A stretch of DNA of 64,000 nt from Arthrobacter sp. UKPF54-2 (GCF_007858535.1 NZ_CP040174.1:1984001-2048000), one strand, 5' to 3'. Numbered from the stretch's first letter, positions 9,116 through 25,036 are shown. Program-made: numbers and translations. The notes: generated from the sequence alone by a model not told the origin.

Positions 9116-9121
9116 TAGGCT
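9116..9121 (+). promoter_or_regulatory. Putative -10 element for a leaderless transcript
   Basis: TAGGCT (9116-9121) lies 6 nt before GTG 9128. This is the spacing expected when transcription begins at the first base of the start codon. No Shine-Dalgarno precedes the GTG, which fits a leaderless mRNA. Confidence 0.5.
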
Positions 9122-9127
9122 GTGCCG

Positions 9128-10240
9128 GTGACTGCCGCAACGTACCACATCGAACCACTTTCCCTGCCCGAGTCCCTTGACGCGCCCGACGCCGCCGAGT
9201 TCCACGAATTCGGCCGGCTCTGCGACGCCATCACCCGGGAAATATGGGGCAGTATGGACCGCGCGACGGCGGACCAGGCGCGGCTGCGTTTCTGGCGGGA
9301 CAACGCCTATTCACGGACACGGATCTTCTTCGTGCGGCTGGAGGGCAGAATGGTGGCGAAGGCCTGGGTCCGCTTCGAGCAGCAGGAAAACCTGGGCAGC
9401 GCCCTGCTGCAGGTTGCCGTACTGCAGCCCTACTCCGGCCGTGGGATCGGCCGCGCGCTGCTCGCCCACACCGAAGCCCTGGCCGCCGCCGACGGCCGCA
9501 CGGTCCTGAAGAGTTACACGGAACATCCGGCAGACTTCGACGCCGAGGGTCCGGACGTGCTCGTACCGTTGACCGGCACCGGTGCGCTGCCGGCCGCTGC
9601 CCGCGGTGTCCGCTTCGCCACGGCGGCGGGCTACCGGCTGGAACAGGTCGAGCGGTACAGCAGCCTGGATGTCGCCGCAGCCCTTCCCGGACTGGAACCC
9701 CTGGAACGGGAGGCCCGGACCAAAGCCGCCGGGTATGAGCTGCTGGGCTGGACAGACCATTGCCCGGACGATCTCGTGGCGCAACTCGCGGTCCTGATGT
9801 CGCGGATGAGCACGGATGCGCCGACGGGCGGCCTCAGCTACGACGAGGAAGTCTGGGACACTGCCCGCGTCCGCCATGTCGAGGAAACGTGGAAGCGGGC
9901 CGGCAACACGTCGCTCGTGACGGCGGCACGCCACCTGGGCAGTGGCGAGCTGGCGGCCTACTCAGTGCTTGAACTGGCGCCCGGCAAGCCCTGGCTGGCC
10001 GAGCAGGACGACACCCTCGTGGCCGCGGCCCACCGCGGCCACCGCCTGGGGATGCTCGTCAAGATCGCCAACCTGCGGCGCCTTGCCGACTACCCGGACG
10101 TCCGGCGTGTCACCACGTTCAACGCTGCCGAAAACGACCACATGCTGGCCATCAACGTCGCCCTCGGATTCCGGCCGGCCGGCTGGGACGGGGAGTGGCA
10201 GAAGACGGTTGAGCCGGGAGCTGCCGCCGCTGCGGACTAG
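9128..10240 (+). CDS. Tandem-GNAT-domain N-acetyltransferase
   Basis: The 370-residue protein appears to contain two GNAT folds. The first (about 60-130) has the acetyl-CoA pyrophosphate loop GRGIGRALL. The second (about 220-365) has HRGHRLGMLVK and the C-terminal NAAENDHMLAINVALGF pattern. This layout resembles mycothiol-synthase-like actinobacterial acetyltransferases. The substrate cannot be read from the sequence. GTG 9128 is preferred because TAGGCT lies 6 nt upstream; GTG 9122 would add two residues. The next gene (10381) is a paralogue. The pair sits between two ribosomal-protein units and is bounded upstream by the rplA terminator, so it is probably transcribed on its own. Confidence 0.82.
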   Translation: MTAATYHIEPLSLPESLDAPDAAEFHEFGRLCDAITREIWGSMDRATADQARLRFWRDNAYSRTRIFFVRLEGRMVAKAWVRFEQQENLGSALLQVAVLQPYSGRGIGRALLAHTEALAAADGRTVLKSYTEHPADFDAEGPDVLVPLTGTGALPAAARGVRFATAAGYRLEQVERYSSLDVAAALPGLEPLEREARTKAAGYELLGWTDHCPDDLVAQLAVLMSRMSTDAPTGGLSYDEEVWDTARVRHVEETWKRAGNTSLVTAARHLGSGELAAYSVLELAPGKPWLAEQDDTLVAAAHRGHRLGMLVKIANLRRLADYPDVRRVTTFNAAENDHMLAINVALGFRPAGWDGEWQKTVEPGAAAAAD

Positions 10241-10380
10241 GCTCCGCCGGGCGGCCGGGGTGGGCGGAAAACTAGCCGTGCCGGGCCATGGAATGCGGGC
10301 CCGAACGGGCATATGCTGACGCTTGAAAGCCCGGCGCAAGCGGGGCATTGGGCGGCAGAATGGCTGGGAAGATGCCCGCT

Positions 10381-11490
10381 ATGGCAAACGAGGTACAGGT
10401 CGAGCAGCTCTGGATTCCGGATTCGCTGGACGGACCGGATGCGGCAGACTTCCTTGCCGCCGTCGAAGTGGGGCGCAAGGTCCGGATGCAGACGTGGGGG
10501 AGCGACGACCTCGCCTACGCCCCGCTCGAGAAGCTGCTGGAAATGTCGGACCCGTACGAGCGGCAGGTGATCCTGGTGGCCCGGGTCGACGGCGTGATCG
10601 TCGGGACCGTTGACATCGCGCTGCCTCTCTCGGACAACCTGGACCTCGCCGAATTCACCCTGGACATCCTGCCCGAGTTCCAGGGGCGCGGCGTCGGCCG
10701 GCGGTTGCTGGAGGCGGCGGAACGCTTCGCCCGGGACGAGGGCCGCCATACCATCCTGATCGACACGAACCATCCCGGAGCCACGCTGGGGGACAGCAAA
10801 GCGGGGCAGCTGATCCCCGGCTCCGGCCTCGGGTTCGTTCCGCTCAACAGCCGGGAGGTGGAGTTCGCCCAGCACACCGGCTACACCCTCCAGCACATCG
10901 AGCAGTTCAGCTCCTGCGCCCTGCCGCTGGACAGCAAGCTCGTTGCCGACCTGCAGGCCGAGGCGGAGGAAGCCAACGCCGGGCGCTACCGGCTGCACCA
11001 CTGGACGGACCGCTGCCCGGAGCAATGGCTGGAGGCCGTGGCGGCGCTGGAGAACCGGGCCGGCGAGGACGGCATCCCCGGCGCCGACGACGCCGCCCTG
11101 GTGTTCGACGGCGGGATCCTCCGCGAGGCGGAAGACGTCGCCATCGCGCAGGGCCGCCGGACGGTGGTCACCGCCGTCGAACACATCGCCAGCGGGGCCC
11201 TGGTGGGGCTGACCACCATCAGTGTCCTGGCGCTGCGCCCCGACGTCGTCTTCCAGGACGACACCGTTGTCCTGCGCGAGCACCGCGGCAACAAGCTGGG
11301 GCTGCTGATCAAGGTGGCCAACATGGAACGGCTCACCGAACAGTTCCCGGACGCCCGGGTGCTCTACACCTGGAACGCCCCGGAAAACCGCTACCTGCTG
11401 ACCGTAAACAAGCAGCTCGGCTTCACCACCGCCGGCGTGACGGGCATCTGGCAAAAGGAGCTGCCCGACTTCGGACCCAGCATCAGCTGA
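10381..11490 (+). CDS. Tandem-GNAT-domain N-acetyltransferase, paralogue of the preceding gene
   Basis: The 369-residue protein shares the architecture and several motifs of the gene at 9128. The opening IPDSLDGPDAADF corresponds to LPESLDAPDAAEF there. GRGVGRRLLEAAERFA is the first acetyl-CoA loop, HRGNKLGLLIKVANMERL the second, and the end is NAPENRYLLTVNKQLGF. This points to an old tandem duplication. Upstream in-frame starts (TTG 10348, ATG 10360, ATG 10372) cannot be ruled out; ATG 10381 gives the best match to the paralogue. Substrate unknown. The gene is followed by the L10 leader. Confidence 0.82.
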   Translation: MANEVQVEQLWIPDSLDGPDAADFLAAVEVGRKVRMQTWGSDDLAYAPLEKLLEMSDPYERQVILVARVDGVIVGTVDIALPLSDNLDLAEFTLDILPEFQGRGVGRRLLEAAERFARDEGRHTILIDTNHPGATLGDSKAGQLIPGSGLGFVPLNSREVEFAQHTGYTLQHIEQFSSCALPLDSKLVADLQAEAEEANAGRYRLHHWTDRCPEQWLEAVAALENRAGEDGIPGADDAALVFDGGILREAEDVAIAQGRRTVVTAVEHIASGALVGLTTISVLALRPDVVFQDDTVVLREHRGNKLGLLIKVANMERLTEQFPDARVLYTWNAPENRYLLTVNKQLGFTTAGVTGIWQKELPDFGPSIS

Positions 11491-11533
11491 GCCGATTTGG
11501 AGCGCGCGGGCCTCTTCCCGTAAGCTGGGAGGA

Positions 11534-11730
11534 CCAAAGACCGTCGGTTGTTGGAAATCCACTCTCCCAAGCAAAGCTCACTTCTGCAGCCGCGCCGGGA
11601 GGGCAAGTGGATCTCCGGACGAAGGACCCTGAACATAGGGCGGCCGGCGCAGGTGAACGAAGCAAAGCTCCGCGGCACGTCCGCGTTGAGACAAGCCCCG
11701 TGCATCTGCGCGGGGCGTTTTTAGTTTTAG
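11534..11730 (+). ncRNA. L10 leader (autoregulatory mRNA leader of rplJ-rplL)
   Basis: The 292-nt gap before rplJ ends in a strong hairpin, AGCCCCGTGCATCTGCGCGGGGC followed by GTTTTTAG (11694-11724), preceded by paired G/C-rich segments (for example CCACTCTCCC against GGGAGGGCAAGTGG). L10-L7/L12 binding leaders with such a terminal hairpin are known upstream of rplJ in many bacteria. Boundaries are approximate and the fold was judged by eye. Confidence 0.7.
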
Positions 11731-11782
11731 CTCATCCGAGCGGGGACCCGGACACACCGGCACTATCCCCGGAAGGAGGGTT

Positions 11783-12373
11783 ATGGCAACGCCTACCAAG
11801 GTTTCAGCAGTAGCTGAGATCACTAACGATTTCAAGGAATCGAACGCCGCTGTCCTGACCGAATACCGTGGGCTCACCGTTGCACAGCTCAAGCAGCTGC
11901 GTGTTTCTCTCGGCCAGGACACCAAGTTCGCGGTCGTCAAGAACACCCTGACCGCTATTGCAGCCAAGGAAGCCGGTGTCGAAGCATTCGACGGCCAGCT
12001 TGCCGGCCCCACTGCAATCGCGTTCATCAAGGGTGACGCAGTTGCAGCTGCCAAGAGCCTGACGGATTTTGCCAAGGCCAACAAGCAGCTGGTCATCAAG
12101 ACCGGTTACTTCGAGGGCAAGGCACTGAACGCCAGCGAAGTTGCTGCCCTGGCAGCACTCGAGTCCCGCGAGCTGCAGCTCGCCAAGGTTGCAGGCATCC
12201 TCAAGGCTCCTGCTGCCGCTGCTGCACGCATCATCGACGCCCTGCGCCTCAAGCTTGAAGAAGAGAACGGTGCACCGGCAGCTGCCGAAGCGCCCGCCGC
12301 TGAAGAAGCCCCGGCCGCAGAAGCAGCAGAGACCGAAGCTCCGGCCGAAGCCGCAGCCACCGAAGAGAACTAA
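11783..12373 (+). CDS. rplJ: 50S ribosomal protein L10
   Basis: The 196-residue protein starts MATPTKVSAVAEITNDFKES with the typical L10 fold (LTEYRGLTVAQLKQLR, AVVKNTLTAIA). It anchors the L7/L12 dimers at the ribosomal stalk. The C-terminal ~30 residues form an Ala/Glu/Pro-rich acidic tail after the helix that binds L7/L12, making it longer than the E. coli protein. ATG 11783 follows GGAAGGAGGG. It is probably controlled through the leader hairpins upstream. Confidence 0.97.
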   Translation: MATPTKVSAVAEITNDFKESNAAVLTEYRGLTVAQLKQLRVSLGQDTKFAVVKNTLTAIAAKEAGVEAFDGQLAGPTAIAFIKGDAVAAAKSLTDFAKANKQLVIKTGYFEGKALNASEVAALAALESRELQLAKVAGILKAPAAAAARIIDALRLKLEEENGAPAAAEAPAAEEAPAAEAAETEAPAEAAATEEN

Positions 12374-12453
12374 CTCTCTCTTTCAACCCAGACTCCGGTG
12401 CAAGGGCAACGGCTCCGGCCGCCAAGCACCACCTATAGGAAGGACGCCACACC

Positions 12454-12831
12454 ATGGCGAAGCTCAGCAACGAAGAGCTCATTGAAGCTTTCAAGGAACT
12501 GACCATCATCGAGCTCTCCGAGTTCGTCAAGCTCTTCGAAGAGACCTTCGAAGTTACCGCAGCCGCTGTTGCCGTTGCCGGCCCCGCCGGTGGCGGAGCT
12601 GCTGAAGAGGCCGAAGAGAAGACCGACTTCGACGTCGTCCTCGAAGCCGCTGGCGACAAGAAGATCGCAGTGATCAAGGAAGTTCGCGCCATCACCTCCC
12701 TCGGCCTCAAGGAAGCCAAGGACCTGGTTGACAGCGCACCGAAGGCCGTCCTCGAAGGCGCCACCAAGGAAGCTGCCGAGAAGGCCAAGGAGCAGCTCGA
12801 GGCTGCCGGCGCCACCGTTACCCTCAAGTAA
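12454..12831 (+). CDS. rplL: 50S ribosomal protein L7/L12
   Basis: The 125-residue protein has an N-terminal dimerisation region ([20 protein letters not shown]), an Ala/Gly hinge near residues 37-52 and a C-terminal factor-binding domain ([20 protein letters not shown]). It recruits and activates translational GTPases such as EF-G and EF-Tu, both encoded in this window. The length is normal. RBS AGGAAGGACGCC precedes ATG 12454; a terminator follows. Confidence 0.97.
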   Translation: MAKLSNEELIEAFKELTIIELSEFVKLFEETFEVTAAAVAVAGPAGGGAAEEAEEKTDFDVVLEAAGDKKIAVIKEVRAITSLGLKEAKDLVDSAPKAVLEGATKEAAEKAKEQLEAAGATVTLK

Positions 12832-12871
12832 CACTCGCAGATCCGGGAGGCTCCCGGCCTTCCAGCTCCTC

Positions 12872-12904
12872 GAAACCCCGTCCACTCCGGTGGGCGGGGT
12901 TTCC
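12872..12904 (+). terminator. Intrinsic terminator after rplL
   Basis: GAAACCCCGTCCAC, a short loop and GGTGGGCGGGGTTTC form a near-perfect stem about 40 nt after the rplL stop. It ends in TTTC rather than a long T-tract, and also separates rplL from the nucleotidase gene. Confidence 0.75.
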
Positions 12905-13034
12905 TGCGTTCCGGGGCCGCCGCAGGCACGTGAACCTTCGGTAAATGATTGCAGGCTCTCCTTTTCAGGACGGGACGGGGCACCTAGACTTTGGCATTGT
13001 GCCGACCGGCGCCCAACCCTGAGGAGCTCACACA

Positions 13035-14867
13035 ATGACAGATCCGAACCCGTCGTTCTCCCGCCGCGCCATGCTCGCCGCGGCCTTTGTCGGCGGCAGC
13101 GCCGCCGCCGCGGCGCTCTCCGGCGCCCCCGCCGCACAGGCCGCGCCCGGCAACGCCAAGAAGCAGTTCAACCTGACCGTGCTGGGTACCACCGACCTGC
13201 ACAACAACGTCTTCAACTGGGACTACTTCAAGAATGTGCCCTACGCGGACAAAGACGGTAACAGAATCGGCATCGCGCAGGCGTCCAGCCTGATCAAGGC
13301 CGTCCGGGACGAGCGCGGCGCCGCCAACACGCTCACCATCGATTCCGGCGACACCATCCAGGGCACGCCGCTGGCCTACTACTTCGCCAAGGTCAACCCC
13401 ATCTCCGACACCGTCAAGCACCCCATGGCGCTGGCCATGAACGCCGTCGGCTACGACGCCGTCGCACTGGGCAACCACGAATTCAACTACGGCATCCCGA
13501 TGCTGCGGACCTGGGAGAAGCAGCTGGACTTCCCGCTGCTCGGCGCCAACGTGCACGACGCCGTGACCGGCCAGCGCGCCTTCACCCCGTACATCCTCAA
13601 GCGGGTCAGGACCGGAAACGGCTGGCTGACCGTCGGCCTCGTCGGCTTTGTCACGCCCGGCTGCGCCCTCTGGGACCGCGACAACGTCCAGGGCAAACTC
13701 GACTTCAACGGCATCGTGGAGGAGGCCAAGACTGTCATCCCGGAGATGAAGGCCGCCGGAGCGGACGTCATCATCGTCTCCAGCCACTCGGGCGCGACGC
13801 CGGGCTCCTCCTACGGCGACGCCCTGCCGTTCGCAGAAAACGCCTCGACGCAGCTCGCCGAGGAGGTTCCGGGGATCGACGCGATCCTGGTCGGTCACGC
13901 GCACCTGGAGATCCCGGAGCGTTTTGTCACCAACAAGACTACGGGGAAGGCGGTGCTGCTGACCGAGCCGCTGAAGTGGGGCATGCGCGTCGCCGTCATC
14001 GACCTGCAACTAACCAAGGACAAGGGACAGTGGACCGTCACCTCGGCGCACTCCCACCTGCTGAACGCCAACACCGCCGATCCGGACCCCGCCGTCGTCA
14101 GCGCCGTGCAGGCCGGCCACGAGGCCACGGTGAAGTACGTGAACCAGGTGATCGGCACCTCCACCGCGCCGCTGACCACGGCGACCGCCTGCTGGGGCGA
14201 CTCGGCCGCGATCGATGCGATCAACTATGTCCAGGCCAGCACCATCAAGGCGGAACTGGCCAACGGTCCCGCCGCCGGGCTCCCGGTGCTCTCCATCGCG
14301 GCGGCGTTCTCGCGCTCCGTGGACGTCAAGGCCGGCCCGCTGACCATCCGCGACGTCGCCGGGCTGTACATCTTCGACAACACGCTGCTGTCCATCAAGG
14401 TCACCGGGGCCCAGGTCAAGGCCTACCTCGAGTGGTCGGCGCAGTACTTCAAGCCGGTGGCCACCACGACGGCCCGCGCGCAGGACGTCACGAACGCCGC
14501 CACCACCATCGCGCCGAACGGCACGCCGGACTACAACTACGACGTCGTCTACGGCCTGGACGCGCCGCTGAACTATGAGATCGACCTGGCCCGGCCGGTG
14601 GGGGACCGGATCATGAACCTGACGTACGGCGGCTCGCCCGTGCCGGCGGACAAGGAGTTCGCGATGGCGATCAACAACTACCGCCAGAGCGGCGGAGGCA
14701 ACTTCCCGGGCGTGAAGACGGCTCCGGTGCTCTCGAACAGCCAGCAGGAGATCCGCCAGCGGATCATCGACTACGTCATGGCCCGCGGCACCCTCGACGC
14801 CGCCGTGTTCAGCCAGAGCAACTGGCGGCTCACGGTCAACGGTGAACCCCTGACGGTCACCGCCTGA
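13035..14867 (+). CDS. Secreted 5'-nucleotidase / 2',3'-cyclic-nucleotide phosphodiesterase family metallophosphatase
   Basis: The 610-residue protein has a Tat-type signal (SRRAMLAAAFVGG, then AQAAPG as likely cleavage site near residue 36). The metallophosphatase motifs follow in order: TTDLHNN, DSGDTIQGTPL, LGNHEFNYG, SSHSG and VGHAHLE. The C-terminal half (about 360-600) is a 5'-nucleotidase substrate domain with NNYRQSGGGNFPG. Expected role: release of nucleosides and phosphate from extracellular nucleotides; the TTDLHNNVFNWDY start is closest to CpdB-like enzymes. No LPXTG or membrane anchor is visible, so it is probably released. A TAGACT box at 12985-12990 may be its -10 element. It is flanked by terminator-like structures, so it is probably monocistronic. 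Confidence 0.9.
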   Translation: MTDPNPSFSRRAMLAAAFVGGSAAAAALSGAPAAQAAPGNAKKQFNLTVLGTTDLHNNVFNWDYFKNVPYADKDGNRIGIAQASSLIKAVRDERGAANTLTIDSGDTIQGTPLAYYFAKVNPISDTVKHPMALAMNAVGYDAVALGNHEFNYGIPMLRTWEKQLDFPLLGANVHDAVTGQRAFTPYILKRVRTGNGWLTVGLVGFVTPGCALWDRDNVQGKLDFNGIVEEAKTVIPEMKAAGADVIIVSSHSGATPGSSYGDALPFAENASTQLAEEVPGIDAILVGHAHLEIPERFVTNKTTGKAVLLTEPLKWGMRVAVIDLQLTKDKGQWTVTSAHSHLLNANTADPDPAVVSAVQAGHEATVKYVNQVIGTSTAPLTTATACWGDSAAIDAINYVQASTIKAELANGPAAGLPVLSIAAAFSRSVDVKAGPLTIRDVAGLYIFDNTLLSIKVTGAQVKAYLEWSAQYFKPVATTTARAQDVTNAATTIAPNGTPDYNYDVVYGLDAPLNYEIDLARPVGDRIMNLTYGGSPVPADKEFAMAINNYRQSGGGNFPGVKTAPVLSNSQQEIRQRIIDYVMARGTLDAAVFSQSNWRLTVNGEPLTVTA

Positions 14868-14884
14868 CGCCTCCGCAACACCGT

Positions 14885-14940
14885 CGACTGCTCCGTAACG
14901 GCCGTTTTCAGCACCGAAAACGGCACTTACGGAGCAGTCG
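14885..14940. repeat. Nested long-armed palindrome between converging genes
   Basis: CGACTGCTCCGTAA (14885-14898) is the exact reverse complement of TTACGGAGCAGTCG (14927-14940). Inside it GCCGTTTTC (14901-14909) pairs with GAAAACGGC (14915-14923). The element lies in the gap between the rightward nucleotidase and the leftward deacylase and could end transcription from both sides. Confidence 0.75.
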
Positions 14941-14979
14941 TTGCGTCCGGCCGGGGGTTAACCCGGCCGGGCTACGTTG

Positions 14980-15522
14980 TCACTGCAGCGGGTCGGAGAT
15001 GTCCGCGACGACGGCGCCGAGGGCTGCGGTGAGCGCGTCGGCGTCGACGAAGGCGCTGTAGCCGTGTTCCCCGGCGCCCATCGAGATCCGCCGACCGGTG
15101 ATGGTGCTGTCGGCGTACACCGGCCACGCGGTGGTGCTGCCCAGCGGCGTGATGGTGCCGCGCTCGTAGCCGGTTGCGGCGAGGGCGATGTCGGCGGCGG
15201 GCAGGGAAAGCTTGTTGACGCCGACCAGCTGGCGGAGTTTAGGCCAGCTGATCTGCCGGTCGCCCGGGACCAGGGCGAACAGGAAGCTGCCGTCCTTGTG
15301 CTTGACCACCAGGGATTTCACGATGTCCCCGGGCCTGATGCCGAGGATCGCGGCGGCCTCCTCCAGGCTGTGCGCGGCGAGCCGCTCCACCAGTTCCACC
15401 TCGAGGCTGCGCGCGGCGGCGTCCGCCAGGAACCGCTTCCTGCCGGCTCCGCCGCCACGCTCCTGGCCGGAAGAGAGACCGGCCGCCGGCCACTCCGCTG
15501 CCCCGTCCGTCGGCTCGGTCAT
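14980..15522 (-). CDS. YbaK/EbsC-type aminoacyl-tRNA deacylase
   Basis: The 180-residue protein has a variable Gly-rich N-terminus (1-40) and a YbaK domain (about 45-180): LEEAAAILGIRPGDIVKSLV, the lysine in IVKSLVVKH, and YERGTITPLGS. Family members hydrolyse mischarged tRNAs such as Cys-tRNA(Pro) or Ala-tRNA(Pro), acting in trans. The ATG at 15522 overlaps the stop of the thiolase gene (TGATG), so its translation is probably coupled to that gene. An upstream in-frame start would run into the thiolase gene and give an implausible Arg-rich leader. Confidence 0.85.
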   Translation of the reverse strand: MTEPTDGAAEWPAAGLSSGQERGGGAGRKRFLADAAARSLEVELVERLAAHSLEEAAAILGIRPGDIVKSLVVKHKDGSFLFALVPGDRQISWPKLRQLVGVNKLSLPAADIALAATGYERGTITPLGSTTAWPVYADSTITGRRISMGAGEHGYSAFVDADALTAALGAVVADISDPLQ

Positions 15523-16721
15523 CAGTCGCGGTACAGCAGCAGGGCCTCGCCCTGGCCGCCGCCGCCGCAGAGCGACACGGCGGCCTTGCCGGCGCCGCGC
15601 CGCTTCAGCTCGTGGGCCGCATGCAGGGCCAGCCGCGCCCCGGACGCGCCGATCGGGTGGCCCAGTGCGATCGCGCCGCCGTGAATGTTGCACTGCTCCA
15701 GCGGGTAGTCCAGGTCCTTGAGGGACTGCACGGCCACGGAGCCGAAGGCCTCATTGATCTCAATGAAGTCCAGGTCCGCGGCGGACCAGCCGGCCTTCTC
15801 CAGTGCGTTCTTGATCGCATTGGAGGGCTGGGAGTGCAGCGAGTTGTCCGGTCCGGCCACCTGTCCGGGCTTGCCCACCACGGCCAGGTACTCCAGGCCG
15901 TGCTCCTCGGCAAACTTCCGGGAGGTTAGGACCAGGGCGGCGGCGCCGTCGGAGAGCGGGGAGGAGTTGCCGGCCGTGATGGTGCCGTCCGTGGCGAACG
16001 CCGCGCGCAGCCCGGCGAGGGAGGCGACGGAGGTGTCCGGGCGGACGCCCTCGTCGGTGCCGACCTGGACCGGCTCGCCCTTGCGCTGCTTAACGCTGAT
16101 CGGCGCGATTTCGCCGTCGAACACCCCGTCCTTCGCGGCGCGGGCGGCGCGCTGGTGCGAGGCCGCCGCGACCTCGTCCTGGGAGGTCCGGTCAATGCCG
16201 AGGGTGACGTTCTTGCTCTCGGTGGACAGGCCCATGGACTGTCCGTCGAAGGCGTCGGTGAGTCCGTCGTGGGCGGCGGCGTCGAGCGCCTGGACCGAGC
16301 CGTACGTCCAGCCTTGGCGGGAGCCGGGGAGCAGGTGCGGGGCCCGGCTCATGGATTCCTGGCCGCCGGCGACGACGACGGTAGCGTCGCCGCTGCGGAT
16401 CATCCGGGCCGCGTCGATCACGGCGGTCAGGCCGGAGAGGCAGACCTTGTTGATCGTGACCGTCGGGACGTTCCAGCCGATGCCGGCGCCGATGGCGCTC
16501 TGGCGGGCCGGGTTCTGGCCGGCCCCGGCCTGCAGCACCTGGCCCATGATGACCGAGTCGACCTGGTCCGGCTTCACTCCGCTGGCGGCCAGCGCCGCCC
16601 GGATCGCATGGGCGCCGAGTTCGACGGCGGTGAAGCTGGCCAGCTGCCCGTTGAGCCGGCCCTGCGGGGTACGGGCGGCGGCGAGGATGACAACATCATT
16701 GTTGTCCGCGAAGTTGGTCAT
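15522..16721 (-). CDS. Acetyl-CoA C-acetyltransferase (thiolase)
   Basis: The 399-residue thiolase carries the nucleophilic Cys94 in NKVCLSGLTAVIDAARM, the NEAFGSVAVQ motif, His355 in ALGHPIGASGAR, and the base Cys385 in SLCGGGGQGEA. It should catalyse the reversible condensation or thiolysis of acetyl-CoA and acyl-CoA. Its residues fit the acetoacetyl-CoA thiolase subgroup, used in ketone or PHB-type metabolism and beta-oxidation, but chain-length preference is not visible. It leads a leftward two-gene unit with the YbaK-type gene and is divergent from rpoB. Confidence 0.92.
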   Translation of the reverse strand: MTNFADNNDVVILAAARTPQGRLNGQLASFTAVELGAHAIRAALAASGVKPDQVDSVIMGQVLQAGAGQNPARQSAIGAGIGWNVPTVTINKVCLSGLTAVIDAARMIRSGDATVVVAGGQESMSRAPHLLPGSRQGWTYGSVQALDAAAHDGLTDAFDGQSMGLSTESKNVTLGIDRTSQDEVAAASHQRAARAAKDGVFDGEIAPISVKQRKGEPVQVGTDEGVRPDTSVASLAGLRAAFATDGTITAGNSSPLSDGAAALVLTSRKFAEEHGLEYLAVVGKPGQVAGPDNSLHSQPSNAIKNALEKAGWSAADLDFIEINEAFGSVAVQSLKDLDYPLEQCNIHGGAIALGHPIGASGARLALHAAHELKRRGAGKAAVSLCGGGGQGEALLLYRD

Positions 16722-16818
16722 GGTTATCTCTTCCGATCTCTAACGATGTACTCCAAGGTTATCGTGAGGCCCATCACGGAGCCATTCAGCAGGACCGCAG
16801 GGGCGGCGCCGTGCGTGC

Positions 16819-16847
16819 TTGCAATCACGCCGCAAGTGGGGTAGACA
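16819..16847 (+). promoter_or_regulatory. Putative rpoB promoter
   Basis: TTGCAA (16819-16824), a 17-nt spacer and TAGACA (16842-16847) form the best sigma-70-like match between the divergent thiolase gene and rpoB. It would give a leader of about 235 nt before the rpoB TTG. Confidence 0.5.
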
Positions 16848-17090
16848 AGTAGGTTGCTTTGCCGTATCGTAGATATTTGCGTCTTCCCTGTTTACCTTCA
16901 GCCTTCATATAGCGGTGGGCTTAGCCTGAGCGCTGCTCCATCAATGTGCCGTCTACAACGTGCACCAGCATGGTCAGTGCGGGTCCCGGGTCATATAGCG
17001 GAACCGGACTGGTAGCACTGCGGAGTCACTTCGCAGGGTGCATAACGGGGGAGATCTGAAAACGCCTGAAGGTCTGTGGAAGGATCCCTC
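16848..17090 (+). other. rpoB leader region with two copies of TCATATAGCGG
   Basis: No convincing gene is present in this leader. The 11-mer TCATATAGCGG occurs at 16905-16915 and 16991-17001, and a third copy lies 24 nt before the rpoA start (51912-51922). Otherwise I see no long hairpin or T-tract. The copies could be promoter parts or a regulator/RNA element. Confidence 0.6.
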
Positions 17091-20606
<3,516 letters not shown>

Positions 20607-20712
20607 CAGGTCGGGGTCCGACGGCGGGTCACCACCCGCCGTCGGACGCCACCTCCCTCTTCCCGTAACCCAAGACTTCAGAATTTAGAGAACAAGAGAG
20701 AACAGGGACCAT

Positions 20713-24612
<3,900 letters not shown>

Positions 24613-24628
24613 CGGATAGCTTTCCCAA

Positions 24629-24667
24629 GGATGGTCCCGCACCGCAAGGTGCGGGACCATCCCCGTT
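24629..24667 (+). terminator. Intrinsic terminator after rpoC
   Basis: GGATGGTCCCGCACC (24629-24643), loop GCAA, and GGTGCGGGACCATCC (24648-24662) form a perfect 15-bp stem followed by CCGTTT. It ends the rpoBC unit. Confidence 0.9.
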
Positions 24668-25036
24668 TAACCGCCCGAGTGCATGCCGCCGGCCGGGGGG
24701 AGCAGGGGCCAAATCCCCGCCGATTAAGGGCTGGGGGGCCGTCCGTGTTAGACTGGAGACTAATTGTTATTGTGGCAGTGGATGAGTGCGCCGGTTGCAG
24801 CCGTGAGGCTGGACCAGGACGACGTTTCCGGTTTGCAGGGTTCTTGTGCAACGTATGCCACATTTTCGCATGCCTAGGGGCCATTCAGGATGAAAGTCCG
24901 GAGCCCGGGCGTGCGGTCCGACTATTAAGGCTTCGCCTCAGCTGCTCTGGAGAGAACTTCAAAGCTCGAGCGGCGGGGCGCAGCGACAAGAGAGCGGCTG
25001 CCAACGGCCGCTCCGGATAAAACGGAGAACACGAGA
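24668..25036 (+). promoter_or_regulatory. Promoter and leader of the rpsL-rpsG-fusA unit
   Basis: This stretch before rpsL holds no gene I would call. TAGACT at 24749-24754, with a weak TTAAGG 18 nt upstream, is the likely -10 element and gives a leader of about 275 nt. An open frame inside the leader is judged spurious. No clear riboswitch or ribosomal-protein binding structure could be recognised by eye. Confidence 0.45.

Noticed and set aside
11534..11730. The L10 leader hairpin as a plain terminator of the acetyltransferase gene
   Set aside because: It lies 200 nt after that gene, just before rplJ, inside a longer run of pairing segments, which fits an L10 leader better. It may still end some upstream transcripts.
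24772..25020. Open frame with C-x2-C pairs (DECAGC, FLCNVC) in the rpsL leader
   Set aside because: No ribosome site precedes the GTG, the second half is Arg/Ser-rich translation of GC-rich DNA, and the frame ends just before the rpsL start. The Cys pairs look accidental; conservation would be needed to accept it.
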